Shown: in pieces, positions 1 to 11,187 of the stretch
How positions within the stretch are numbered: position 1 is the stretch's first letter
Layout: each line of letters begins with the position of its first letter
Source of the DNA: Harmonia axyridis
Lineage: Eukaryota; Arthropoda; Insecta; Coleoptera; Coccinellidae
Direction of reading: 5' to 3'
Length of the DNA stretch: 64,000 bases
Assembly: GCF_914767665.1 (NCBI RefSeq)
Contig: NC_059502.1
Location: forward strand, 14,074,001 to 14,138,000
The notes under the pieces: model-generated
Database searches by the model: none
Told to the model about the DNA's origin: nothing
What the model saw: the letters and a program-made list of their open reading frames with translations, nothing else
Position numbers and translations under genes: made by a program

Positions 1-724
1 GTGTGTAACTGCACAACATACGCACTTAAGTCAACTTTGGCAATATTTGTCACTTTAGGGAATGTTAACATGAATACATTAATAAATGTGACTTCAGGGA
101 ATTTGTCACTTCAGAAAACGAATAGCAAACAGATCTTTTATATTTTACTTTCATCATATTCTGTTGTTAATAACGTTATGTATAGTTTTTCTATTCAAAC
201 CGAGTAGCCAACCGATAGAATCATCAGAAGACGTCTTGTAGGACTAGTTGTCTAAACGTTTCTCTTGACGCACTTTTTTACTATTCGGTTGAACAACAGG
301 TTTTCTTTATCTTTCTCTATCTGAACATGCACGAAAAATACTCACTATTATCATTGCACTACTATTGTCTATGTGAACGATAGTAAAAGCCAACTTCTCA
401 AAAAGCAACATTTTCCTGTCAAAGTCTCTAGTATTATGAAGAGTTTTACGTCTTCGAGCTCGATGCATTTCGTTATGCTCAAAAAGGTACCTAGGTGAAA
501 TGCAATTTCCAGATACATATATCTATTTCTAATTTTCAGTTCTAACGGAGTCTTCATACAAAATTAAAAAATATAATTTTGCTCAAATCTAAGATAGAAC
601 ATTGAATATTGTAATGATCAGTATGCTTCAAATAGTCAGTTTGTTGCCGAAATTATTACTTCATTACAATAATATGCATAAATATATTATTTTCAGAATT
701 AATACACGACAAAGATCTACTTAC
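1..724. other. AT-rich sequence, no gene seen
   Basis: Only short ORFs without recognisable motifs are present on either strand. I see no TIRs, tandem repeats or RNA genes here. Further exons of the minus-strand candidate at 725-886 could lie in this stretch, but no splice-bounded open segment stands out. Confidence 0.4.
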
Positions 725-886
725 CTGCCTGTACCTCCGACTGTGCCTACTCAATAAACAAATGAACGTAATAATAACCAGACATGTTAGTCCTGCTGAA
801 ATGCATTTTGGGGTACAAGAACCGAGACAGCCTAACCAGTTACAGATCATAATATTTTTCGATCCTACGAGAACAACTTGAGATAT
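725..886 (-). CDS. candidate internal exon, transmembrane segment
   Basis: On the minus strand a pyrimidine-rich tract ending in CAG lies just before position 886, and a strong donor (AG|GTAAGT) follows position 725. The 162 nt between them is open through exactly 54 codons, phase 0 to phase 0. The predicted peptide has a cluster of four cysteines (C-N-W-L-G-C, then C-T-P-K-C), a hydrophobic stretch of about 16 residues fitting one membrane pass (AGLTCLVIITFICLLS), and a basic tail (RHSRRYRQ) that would face the cytoplasm. I do not recognise the family. Coding is inferred only from the splice signals plus the open frame; no neighbouring exon could be joined in frame. It could be chance. Confidence 0.25.
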
Positions 887-1013
887 CTGCATTGGAAGAC
901 GATAAAAGCTGTTTGCATACGAAAAGCATGTGATTATTTACACTTTATGTCATCCAGAACACGTTTGACAGTGTTTTTTTTTTAAACTTTTTTCGAAGAG
1001 GTATATTACATTT

Positions 1014-1154
1014 TTACGAGACAAGTTTGGCACGTTGCTGTTCAATAAATTCTGCCGAGTTGTCCAATCGCTCCTTAGTAATGAACAACTGGTCAAGAGG
1101 AATCTCAAGAACGTTAATAATAATGAATACCACAATTGAACTGATACAGTTCAT
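1014..1154 (-). CDS. short ORF with signal-peptide-like start (doubtful)
   Basis: A 46-codon ORF starts MNCISSIVVFIIINVLEIP, a hydrophobic start that resembles a secretion signal, and continues with a charged helical stretch. It either ends at TAA or could splice at CTC|GTAAAA at 1017. Joining that donor to the acceptor at 886 does not keep the frame, so the two pieces are not supported as one transcript. No family is recognised. It may be a chance ORF. Confidence 0.15.
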   Translation of the reverse strand: MNCISSIVVFIIINVLEIPLDQLFITKERLDNSAEFIEQQRAKLVS

Positions 1155-1952
1155 TTTATATGAATGCTGATAATTATATGATATGAGAAAGCAACCAAAT
1201 GAATTCTTATCACAAATGAAAGAAATACGAATGATCACAATAAGTAGATAGAAATTTCCCGGTTTTGCGGAGTGGATACAGTAAGCATCTCGAATTCGTC
1301 ATCAGTGACGTCATGCCATTTCAAAAATAAATATACTATACTCCCATCACATTCCCTGTATTGATAAAGTGAAAGAATATTCAAGTATCTACAAGTAAAT
1401 GGAAAATCTTGAAAATAAATTGAAAAAAAAAAACGATGTCAGTGTTTTTGAGCGATCATCAGGGTTGATTCGGATCTCGAATGCTGTGTTCGTTATTGGG
1501 TAACATCCGACTAGGGATTCCATAAATATAACACTTTTACATTTTTTTTTCTAATATTTTCAAAACAACGCATTCGATGGATATGAAATTTCACTTATAC
1601 AGATGTAGAATTACAATTTCAAGCTTCGTTCAAAATTTTATGTTGATCGCGTCACCAGAACCAATTTGCCCAATTGACTCACAGCAGGTATATATGATAC
1701 ATCTCTCCAAGAGGCATTTATGATCACGTATCAAGAAGTCAAATATGTATAGGTATTGAATACGCCTATTTATGAAGGCATTCATCCGTGAGATTGCGAA
1801 ACTAAGATTACAATACCATCATGGGGAGTCAGTATTCATGAACAGAACTGTGTTTATTTTATTAGTCTGCATATTCTGAGTATATTCACTGGGGATATAA
1901 TATTTCACTCAATAAGTCCTGGATCTAACAAGTAAAAACACATTTTCTCTTA
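1155..1952. other. AT-rich sequence, no gene seen
   Basis: Short ORFs only, no repeat structure that I can see. Homopolymer A and T runs are common. Confidence 0.4.
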
Positions 1953-2075
1953 AGAGGGATTACCACCACGTGGCTTTCCGCCTACTCATTCATTTCCCCT
2001 CTAGGCTCTGGAGCTCCTGTGATGACCAAACTTTGTACGGTGTAGAAAGTTGTACATTCACGTTATCTTCGTTTT
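1953..2075 (+). repeat. dispersed repeat, partner at 63474-63600
   Basis: This segment contains TTACCACCA, a TCATTTCC block and GATGACCAAACTTTGTA, followed by a TTGTACATTC motif. The same blocks in the same order and orientation recur near the right end of the window (63474-63600), with many substitutions. No TIRs were identified. The 103-codon ORF starting here (1970-2281) is therefore probably not a gene. Confidence 0.55.
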
Positions 2076-2281
2076 TTTCAGTATTTACCTCAAGAATTGA
2101 GAACTGTATCCAATTTAATAAAAATCGAGATGAAGTATTTCTAATTATTCGAGACTTACCTACATCATGTGAAACATCATTTCGAAATCAAGTATGGAGA
2201 CTTTGTTGGTCGTTAACAGTGAAAAAAATTCTCAACTCATTTATTTCACGCAATATCCAATGGTTTCAAAACATTTTTTAA

Positions 2282-3026
2282 ACTACTGCTCGTATCATCT
2301 TCCTAACGACATTAAATCAAAACTGATTTCCATCTAAAACCATAAAAATTTCCTTTGTCGGCATATTTTAAGATGATAAGTCACGAATCACTTTCAACGG
2401 AACATTTGAGCGATAACTAACTACCCAAATTATTTTTCTTCTAGCTCATATCCTGTAATGGATATTCAGATTAAGTCCAACAATGAATCGTCTAAATGGC
2501 ACACGGTAATCAGGTCGATATTCAGAGGATAACATTCCAATACAAATTGTTTTCTATCTAAACGTTTGTAAGTGTTTCAATTTTAGGAGTTTTTCAGAGC
2601 ATCTTCCCCATTTTTCAAGAGAATTAAGTACTACGTCTTTTGAGAATAAATATTGGTATATTAAAGACGTTTACCTAATTCTCTCGAAAAAGTTGTCATA
2701 TTCACTTTGTATTCTGGTGAAAAAAAGCAATTAGACATAATGTCTGTGTCTAGCTGAATTTGTCGTCACAATACGTAATACGAGTATAAATGTACCTGCA
2801 TTAGTGTAACAATGGTCTTTCGTGGTACTTGTGCATACAACTTTCTCGTTCATAAGGATCTCAGATACAATTGAGAATATTTTTCTCCTACCCTAAATAG
2901 TGTGAAGTTACCATGATTGCATTGCGCAGATATACAATTAAGAGAATAAGAAAAGGAAGAACAAATTCACGGTGTAAAATATGATTTTATGTTTTATGTG
3001 GAGTAAGTGACGAGGTGATGACCAGT
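2282..3026. other. AT-rich sequence, no gene seen
   Basis: No ORF of note, no TIR pair and no RNA gene were found on either strand. Confidence 0.4.
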
Positions 3027-3494
3027 ACGCTCTATCAGTGTTACGTCACACATCGCCATTTTTGGTTCTCCTGTCAGTGTTCGGAATCCAAACAAATATA
3101 GTGTCATTCAAATTAGTACAGTGTCGTTGAAGGAATTGGCTTATTATCATAAGAGTATTACCATAAGAGTATTTGAGGAACGATTTCAGTATTAATTGAT
3201 AGACAGAAGGAACGAGGTTAATACCAGTAAGTTTGAATCCTGTATCATACCCCAGATTTTGTAAAAAGCCGTTTTTATTAGTTGAACTTCAAGTTCGAAC
3301 TTACTGGCATTAATCTCGTGCCCTCTGTCTATCAATTAATAGTAAAATCGTTCCTTAAATAATCTTATTTATCAAAATGAACCATTTTCTTCAACGACAA
3401 TGTACTAATTTGAATGACAATTTGTTTGTTTGGATTCCGAACACTGACAGGGGAACTAAAATGGCGGTGTGTGACGTCATCTCTAATAGAGCGT
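3027..3494. mobile_element. fold-back (inverted-repeat) element, ~468 bp
   Basis: The left half from ACGCTCTATCAG reads as the reverse complement of the right half ending in ATAGAGCGT. Shared blocks run inward from both ends: GTCACACA, CGCCATTTT, CTGTCAGTGTTCGGAATCC, GTCATTCAAATTAGTACA, TGTCGTTGAAG, ATTAATTGATAGACAGA and CAGTAAGTT. Arms are about 210 bp around a short AT-rich centre. The left arm holds a small internal duplication (CATAAGAGTATT twice, near 3150-3175). There is no coding capacity. It is a long-armed MITE or fold-back transposon; I cannot name the superfamily and no clear target duplication is visible. Confidence 0.8.
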
Positions 3495-4479
3495 GTTGAG
3501 TTGGAAAAGTGTTCAAAGATGTTTCCAAGTGCTGTACCACAGAGTCTTCTGATCATATTTTCTCATTAAGGACATAAAGGGCTACAAAAAACCATACTAA
3601 CATTCGAAATAAACCGGTAAACATTTTTCTTACATTCAGATAACTGATCCTCTACCAGGTTTTTCAAATTTCGTCATTCAATATTTCCAAATGCAATACT
3701 TCCATTAAAATAAACCAATGATTTCATCAGATACACCTACCACATCGAACTGTTCCTTAGTTCCTTGTCACATTACCATCAAGAAATAATTGAGCCATTC
3801 AGTATGCAGTATCTGGACGTTATTATAGCCCAAGTTGCATATTAATGGCGTTTGAAAATCGTATTCGAAGTAATAAAACCCCTCAAGTTTTCTATAACAG
3901 CCACACGTATCAGTCAAAAGGGCAATGAGATAAGAATTTACTGCGTGTATTCACACCTACATATCATGAATATATTCGACGCCTTTCTAGCATCCAGAGA
4001 GGATGATTTCGCTTGTTTGCGGCCAAACGCCCATAAATACCGAGATTATTTTCATCTCTGGTTTGGAGTTGAAGTGAATTGGCGATAAATTAAGCTGAAT
4101 TGGAGTTGAATTGTCCAAGTTCTGGGAGAACTTCAGCATAGTTTCCGACTAATGTGGGAATTATGGTACAATATTTACTAGAAGATCATGAACGTTTGGC
4201 GAATGTATACTACGTGATATTTAAAGAATTCGAGAAACTTAGAAGTAAGGATCTTTGGCAAGCTTTTCATCTGTCCATTCCCTTTTCCAATAAATTCAAG
4301 GTTTCTGAATTGTATAGGTACAAACTTAAATGACAGTGTCTGCAGATCATTTTAAGAAAAAATATTTTGCAAATATGGGGCACTATGAGAGATACAAGGA
4401 GTTCAAATAGTTTACATACAATAATAGTTCAATAGTTCACGTCTCGTTGCTAGATTAGATAAAGGTATGTACTAATCGC
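3495..4479. other. no gene supported
   Basis: Short ORFs only. A 78-codon ORF (3852-4088) shows no recognisable motif. No repeat partner was noticed. Confidence 0.35.
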
Positions 4480-5190
4480 CAAACGGCAAGCATTTTCGTG
4501 ATCTACATAGTCGAATCAATCATTAAAATGGTACAATAGCCCCATGAAGGAACTTTTGATTTTTTTTCAATTTTCTTAGGGTTAGATATGGAAAATTTTA
4601 CGAAAATTTTTCGACAAAAAATTTTTCAGATGAGATCTAAATTCGGCTAATCAGAGATCGTCAATTCTGGCACCGCTCACCTATTTTGCGTAGACCTCAC
4701 AGTTCTGACGAAATTCGAACTCGAAATTTGGGAAAAATTTGAATTTTCATCCAAAAACCGTTATATCTCCTAAATTATTTGTTATAGACCCTTAAAATAC
4801 AAAAAATTTTTGAACATCGAGTTCTGATCTGAAACATAGTCTGGTTTAAAGGGCGTAGCTAACGTCCAGGAAAAGTTGCAGCCTCGGGAATTTCATCCAT
4901 TTTTTTTCGATAATTTCAGATTTTTACCTATAATTTCTGAAATAACATACGTACCTTATCCTCATCAGCATAACTGAAATGGTCTTCGGTGTGGGATTGT
5001 ATTTTGTCTTCTAAAGTCTTCTCTTTTTGAAGTCTGTCAGTCCAACTCTTCATTTCATTTCGTAATGTTGATTTGCTATGAAGTACAAATGTATCTTCTT
5101 GGCCATTTGTAGACATTGACTATTTCCCAGAAATTCCAAATATTTGCGTAGGTTTTCTAAATACGGTACCATACTTGTTATTAATCAATT
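4480..5190 (+). repeat. dispersed repeat; shorter partner at 43261-43530
   Basis: The segment begins with CGCCAAAC-GCAAGCATTTT and continues through ATGGTACAATAG and CCCATGAAGGAACTTTT. The same sequence occurs at 43261-43410. The far part (5080-5190, with CTTCTTGGCCATTTGTAGAC and TTTCCCAGAAATTCCA) is found at 43425-43530. The 43-kb copy lacks the roughly 450 bp between these blocks, so it is an internally deleted version. A 62-codon minus-strand ORF (4928-5116) rich in charged residues lies in the shared right part but is broken in the other copy. Type of element unknown. Confidence 0.65.
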
Positions 5191-5686
5191 AATAATTTAA
5201 GCGTTCGTGAAATCATTTACCGATATCTATGGCCTAACAGCTGGTAAATAAGACCTTTCGTCTTGTCAAAAGATGCTTTCAGATCTCAAACTGACCATGA
5301 AAATTTCGAATCTCTAGGTCTTTAAATTTTGAAGTTGACGTGTTCACGAACCAACAGACATAATTGATTTTGATTATGCCCATAATGTTTCAAAACCATT
5401 TCCTGCTTAAAATTCGTAAATCATAGACGCCGAGTCAAATTGATACGCTCAATAAAACGAGCATACAAAAAAAAAAGACAAGGAAAGAAAACCCCTCAAT
5501 TAACAATCTTCGACCGATATCGTCCGACGACAAATCCAAAGCCAATCACAAAATGAAAAATCTAATAAGCAGAACACTGGGCTATTTGTTCTCAAGCAGA
5601 TTTCCGAACGAGGTAGTATTTGACAAACAATCTTCGACGAACTTAATTTTCCATCACGTTTTTAATTAACCCTTAAAACCGTCAAG

Positions 5687-7520
5687 ACTTTTGCGGCAGA
5701 GCCAATGAGCGAGGGAACAAAAATCAATTATCGGAGAATTCTAGTTTTAATTAAAAACGCCAAGCCTTTTGTTTGACGCTGTAAAGAGATGTCGAGCCGA
5801 TTAAAACTGGTTGCTGTTTCCCAATCTGTATTGAATGCAACTTTCGAGGCATTCCGGAAGTCGAAGAAATCAACTGCTCCTTCCATAGGAAATTACTGGT
5901 CGCTTTTTCCATGTGCTTATCACATAGAGAATAATTATAATTTTCGAGTTATTGTTCTGCGAAACTGATTGCGTAGAAACGCTTGGATGTTTTGTATTCA
6001 TTTCCACTCAGGTAGGGGACATAAAAATGAATTTGTTCTCTGACTTGTCTCCACTCATGAAGAAATTAATTATCTTAAATTTTTACGTCATGTTCTTTTG
6101 CACGACAATCGTTTCAATAGAATATTAGTATTCTGTGATGCAGGACCGGCGGCAGGGGTGAAACAGTGAAGCCACCGTTTCAGGCGCCTCTATTTGAGGG
6201 GCGACAATTCGGCCCAGTTTGCTGGCCGCCTTTTTATATTTCATCATTGATTCTTGAAAATAAGATAAAGGTTGTTTTGCTCTGCTGAGTTTGTCAACAT
6301 TCCATGCAATAGAAACCTCCAAGACTTTTCGGCTGAGCCAATGAACGAGGGAACAAAAATCAATTATCAGAGAATTCTAGTTTTAATTAAAAACGCCAAA
6401 CCTCTTGTTTGATGCTGCAAAGAGATGTCGAGCCGATTAAAGCTGGTTGCTGTTTCCCAATCTGTATTGAATGCAACTTTCGAGGCGTTCCGGAAGTCGA
6501 AGAAATTAACTGCTCCTTCCATAGGAAATTACTGGTCGTTTTTTCCATGCGCTTATCACATAGGGAATAATTTTAATTTTCGAGTTATTGTTCTGCGAAA
6601 CTGATTGCGTAGAAATGTTTGGATGTTTTGTATTCATTTCCACTCAGGTAGGGGACATAAAAATGAATTTGTTCTCTGACTTGTCTTCACTCATGAAGAA
6701 ATTAATTATCTAATTTTTTTACGTCATGTTCTTTTGCACGACAATCGTTTCAACAGAATATTATTATTCTATGGTTCAGGAACGGCGGTAGGGGTGAAAC
6801 AGTGAAGCCACCGTATCAGGCGCCTCTATTTGAGGGGCGGCAATTCGGCTCAGTTTGCTGGCCGCCTTTTTATAATTCATAATTGATTCTTGAAAACAAA
6901 ATAAAGGTTGTTTTGCACTGCTGCGTTTATCAACATTCCCTGCAATAGAAAACTCCAAGACTTTTGCGGCTGAGTCAATGAGTGAGGGAACAAAAATCAA
7001 TTATCGGAGAATTCTAGTTTTAATTATAAACGCCAAGCCTTTTGTTTGATGCTGTAGAGAGATGTCGAGCCGATTAAAACTGGTTGCTGTTACCCAATCT
7101 GTATTGAATGCAATTTTCGAGGCGTTCCGGAAGTCGAAGAAATTAACTGCTCCTTCCATAGGATGGTCGCTTTTTCCATGCGCTTATCACATAGTGAATA
7201 ATTATAATTTTCGAGTTATTGTTCTGCGAAAGTGATTGCGTAGAAATGCTTGGTGTTTTGTATTCATTTTCACTCAGGTAGGGGACATAAAAATGAATTT
7301 CTTCTCTGACTTGTCTTCACTCATGAAGAAATTAATTATCTTGTTTTTTTGCGGCATGTCCTTTTGAACGACAATCGTTTCAATAGAATATTAGTATGCT
7401 GTGGGTGCAGGGCCGGCGTTAGGGGTCAAATAGTGAAGCAAGCGTTTCAGGCACCTCTATTTCAGGGGCGGCAATTCGGCTCAGTTTGTTGGCCGCCTTT
7501 TCATATTTCATCAATGATCA
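5687..7520. repeat. tandem array, three units of about 636 bp
   Basis: The motif CAATGAGCGAGGGAACAAAA (or a close variant) recurs near 5703, 6339 and 6975. All downstream landmarks repeat in order: GTTGCTGTTTCCCAATCTGT, CACTCAGGTAGGGGACATAA, TCACTCATGAAGAAATTAAT, and a GC-richer block with CAGTGAAGC and GGGGCGGCAATTCGGC. Unit three is slightly shortened. The GC-richer block also occurs alone at about 49040-49200, so a dispersed repeat is embedded in each unit and was copied with the array. ORFs at 6125-6322, 6776-7000 and 7349-7639 are repeat sequence, not genes. Confidence 0.85.
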
Positions 7521-7661
7521 AGATTTTTTTTTGTGCTCTTTCGACAGATTACATAAAAGTTGGATTTTTTATGTTAACGTATACTATGTGTCTTTCTATA
7601 ATTGTTCCGTTTTGCTGTTTTATTTTTTTTAAACTTTGAAAACTGTTGGTGTAGTATTATA

Positions 7662-8170
7662 CAGGGTGATTCACTGCGATAACCTCTTAAATATTTTGAG
7701 ATCTCTACAACCGTTTATACCGTAAATTGATTACTACTTCCTTATTTCAAATGGTACAACCAGTATAAGATTCTTATGGAAAAAAAAGGCGACGAGGACT
7801 CTACTTTTTTTGAAAATTTCTGTGAATATTTTTTTTTCCGAAAAAACCTGTTTTATTTTCGATCCTGCGAATACGTAGTATTATTAGACAGTTTGCGGAT
7901 CGAACCAAAAATGTACAGGATGTTTATGAGAAGATCATGAACTTGGACAAATCAAATTCATCAAAAACTCAAAATTTTCAGATTAGAATCTATATTTTTT
8001 ACTATTCCAGTTGATTCTTCGAATGAAAAAGAGGGAGGTTACTTAAGCACACCCTTTACCTAAAATGAAAAGTTCAAGAGTTGTCCAGGAAAAACTTGAA
8101 AGAAGGTAAAACCGCAATTTAACTGAGCGAACTAGTCTGCGACTTCTGGAAAACACAGAAATTAAATAAA
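7662..8170 (+). repeat. dispersed repeat ending in ACAGGGTGATT; inverted partner 28110-28740
   Basis: The left edge is ACAGGGTGATT. The interior matches, in reverse complement, the block at 28110-28740: shared landmarks are ACGTAGTATTATTAGAC/GTCTTATAATACTACGT, GATCATGAACTTGGACAA and CTCAAAATTTTCAGATTAGA. The right edge carries GGAAAACACAGA, also seen in the inverted-repeat element at 27886-28108. It is a non-coding element present in two orientations 20 kb apart. Confidence 0.6.
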
Positions 8171-8386
8171 ATTCGGACTAAACTAAATTTGAGCCGCAAC
8201 ATTGATTGGAGTGAAAAACGCAGAATTTCAAATATTTTCGATGGAAACTTCTGCTTTCATCTACAGTTCCGAATATGGTGCCTTTCTAATTCAACATCTT
8301 GGAAAGTAAGATTCCAAATAATCACTTGTAAGTCAACTAACTTAATTTCATCAGTAAAATACGAAATGCTTTCCGTCGCATATAGG

Positions 8387-8404
8387 TATATATATATATA
8401 TATA
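8387..8404. repeat. (TA)n microsatellite
   Basis: An uninterrupted TA run of 18 nt follows TATAGG. Confidence 0.9.
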
Positions 8405-9424
8405 CGTGACGAGTTATCTAATTACCGATAGATATCTAAATTGCTCGAAGTGTGCAATGAAACTATAATGTAATAGCTCAATTGAAGTCAATTTGCCATA
8501 TTTAAACGTGCACTAGAAAGGATAATCTACTTTCATTGCAATTCACTCGGAATCTCTGCTCTAAATAGGCATAAAAATATGCATTACAGAAGAAGTAATT
8601 CATTTATCGCCGTAATCAACATAGTTCTTCGAGTAAATAAAAACAGTTAAGGATCACGAACAAGCCACGGCAATTTCACAGGGATATTAAAGCGTTAATG
8701 ACATTATTCGAGTTGACATTTAGAGCCACTGCTTAAGATTAAGCGCAATCAGGAAATGGAGATTTATAACTTGCCAGAATTCCTCTGGTTGAAGGATTCG
8801 TGGATTCCTCTACTTTCAACTGAAACTATTTTTTTTTGCATTAAAGTAGATTCAAAGATTCAATATTAGAACTCTAATTTCGTGTTCTTATCCATTGCTA
8901 TACTTAACTAACTTTCCTGGAGTTTTTTTGGTCTAGAGAAGTTACTCTTCCGGCCTAGGTTGTCAAAATTTATCCCTATAGGCTGCTAAATGTATGAAGA
9001 ATGGTTACTGGTTAATTAAGTATTGTTTTTTGTAGATCCTTGATAAGAACAGCTCCGGTCAACGTTGGTTCCAAGTTGAAGGGTCAAAGGTTTTGCAGAC
9101 ATAGCAATATTATCATAACTTTCGAACAAAGGAGCATATTATTTGAATAGTTTCTTCACTAGTTTGCAGCTAAAAGGGCTATTCATCATTGATCGCTAAG
9201 GTTTTTTAATTTTTTCTGCTTAGCTGTTTATCTCGTAAAATTTTTGATTTTTTAATTCGTTTATTATTTCGCTATTTATGGAATAAGAACAAACAATTTG
9301 AAGAAACCTACTGAAATAGAAGATTCATAAATTTTATAATACAAATTTCATTTTTTTTGTCCCACTTGAAGATTTCTTCAACCCAGTAAAAGTTATCAGG
9401 AACTCTTCGGGTAACAGTAAAATA
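8405..9424. other. no gene supported
   Basis: AT-rich with short ORFs only. No TIRs or tandem structure seen. Confidence 0.4.
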
Positions 9425-9760
9425 ATGTTGAATTATTACGATTCTTTCGACTCGAGAATAATTGGAGAAAAATCAAATAAGGACCAACTACTCTATACTT
9501 CGAATATCATAAATCCGTCAACCGAACATACTTTACTAATATTAATGGCATTTCCGATGACAGAGAAATTTGTTTTGAGTATAATGGATAGTTCTAACCC
9601 ACTATATAAGATAAACAACATTTCTGTAGTGCATAATTTCACTCCACTCCATCAAATATATGAGTATTTCGTGCCTGATTGCAATAGTTTACTGGAAACG
9701 CTTGGTTTTTCGATAAATGAACTAATGTATTCCACAAAATCATTCAAAACAGATCAATAA
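9425..9760 (+). CDS. hypothetical ORF, 111 codons
   Basis: An ATG-initiated frame of 111 codons is open in strongly AT-rich DNA where such length is uncommon. The peptide begins MLNYYDSFDSRIIGEKSNK, is mixed polar and hydrophobic, and has no signal peptide, membrane segment or motif that I recognise. It ends about 70 bp before a hAT remnant. It may be a real exon, a remnant of one, or chance. No splice sites with good polypyrimidine tracts flank it convincingly. Confidence 0.25.
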   Translation: MLNYYDSFDSRIIGEKSNKDQLLYTSNIINPSTEHTLLILMAFPMTEKFVLSIMDSSNPLYKINNISVVHNFTPLHQIYEYFVPDCNSLLETLGFSINELMYSTKSFKTDQ

Positions 9761-9828
9761 ACTTCTCATTCGGTACATGCTCGAAAAAAAAATTCAAATT
9801 AATATTTCGTGTTGCTCAACTTCAAAAA

Positions 9829-10639
9829 TCGGGATTCACGGCTTGCCTTGATTATCAAGCTGCTTGGCTTGAGCTTGACTCGATTTCAAGTCGAGTCAAG
9901 TAGTAGTTTTTCAATCTCAAGTCAAGTCAAGTATATATTTATCAAGTTCTTGAATCATATCAAGCTACTTGAAGGAACCTTGCAAAAAGACTTCTATTTA
10001 TTGAACTTATTGTTTGAAAGAACCAAAAAATATCAACTTTTTTTAAATAGAAACATAAATTAAATCACTATAAATCATAACAAAATGAAAAATAATAACA
10101 AAAAGAAGGTTCTTAATATTGAGAAACCTCCAGGCTTTGTTTGATTTCATAATATTCCATCCAGGGTCTAAGACACATGAGGCATCTTATAGATTTGTCC
10201 TAACCTATTGCTGGTTTTCGTAACTGTAAGAGCAGCTCTGGAAAATTGTTTCAACAGAAGCTGAAGATGCTGGCGTTGATAAAAAATCCTTGCCATTTTG
10301 ACCAAGTTTGGAAAGATTTTTCTGAAACTACCAAAATCTACCAATAGATTTCCTTGAAATGCGAGAAAACTACTAATAAAGTCACACTGGCGAATGCTTC
10401 AGTCTCTTGGCGTTCGAGAAATCCCCTTATTCAGTCTAAGCGCACGAAATTGCAGAATTGTATGCCGTTCGACGCGTGCAAATCAAGATCAAGTAATATC
10501 AAGTAGCTTGATATCAAGTCAAGCAATAAATATCTAAAATCAAGTCAAGTCAAGCTCAAGTATGTAATTTTCCACGAGCTTGATTTTCAAGTCACGTAGT
10601 TGGTTGAAATGTCAAGCTACTTGGCTTAATGAATCTCTA
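9829..10639 (-). mobile_element. hAT-type non-autonomous element (copy 1)
   Basis: The left end GGGATTCACGGCTTG and the right end GGCTTAATGAATCTCTA match the ends of the better preserved copy at 24296-25154. Subterminal sequence consists of many TCAAG/CTTGA repeats. The middle, read on the minus strand, resembles the C-terminal end of a hAT transposase: a serine-rich RAALTVTK-like segment and a SRAAL...NRLG stretch are visible, then frameshifts and stops. Flanks TTCAAAAA and TCCAGAAA agree at 6 of 8 positions, as expected for an old 8-bp hAT target duplication. It cannot encode an active enzyme. Confidence 0.65.
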
Positions 10640-10922
10640 TCCAGAAAAAAAAAAGAAAATACATAAATATTGTATCTTTTATGTCTTTCAGATTCTTCCT
10701 ATGTTTATCTGAGAACCAAAAAATTCAATCAAAAAACCGTTCCAGGCAACAGCAACTAAGTTTTTCAGAACATCGAAGATAAAAACCTGAACGGTTGCGT
10801 CTACGATCTTAACAACCAACATCAATTTGTCTTTCGTTTCTTTCTTATTTCCAGCGGAACATTGTACGTTTAGTCATTTAATCTTCGTTGGAAACTGGAA
10901 AGTGCTTTCGATTTGTTTCTAA

Positions 10923-11159
10923 TGGGCAAGAAGTTCCCGTTTTATATTGAAGGCGCTAAAAGATAAAGAGGTTGAAGAAGTAATGAATTGGGCAAGCCAT
11001 CTGTTGGTTTCCTTCGGAAACTGCCGAGAAAACCCCCGAATGAGTTTGAATAGCTTAGCGGTGGCCCATCTATTACAACCAATCTGGCATTACGTTATCG
11101 ATTTTTGTGGTTCAGTTTCAAGGTATTCTAGGAGCGTTTTCTTGAAATACGTGAATTGA
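10923..11159 (+). pseudogene. conserved-looking short ORF, possible HAUS5-like fragment
   Basis: The frame is open from 10923 to a TGA at 11159. An internal ATG at 10984 would start MNWASHLLVSFGNC. The peptide has the look of a real globular protein: tryptophan, a leucine-rich helix, then a PIWHYVIDF segment. From memory of the family, an early W-A helix followed by an IW-YV motif is seen at the N-terminus of augmin subunit HAUS5, but this match is weak and unverified. No ATG lies in frame at the left edge, and the mariner at 11188 begins 30 bp after the stop. It may be an exon fragment or truncated pseudogene cut by that insertion, or chance. Confidence 0.2.
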
Positions 11160-11187
11160 AAACTTTGCAAGGCTACATTCCAATAAT

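Noticed and set aside
1970..2281. 103-codon ORF at the left end
   Set aside because: It begins inside a dispersed repeat whose other copy (63.5 kb) does not keep the frame.
5687..7520. CRISPR-like array
   Set aside because: Units are about 636 bp and continuous, with no short repeat-spacer pattern; the DNA is eukaryotic.
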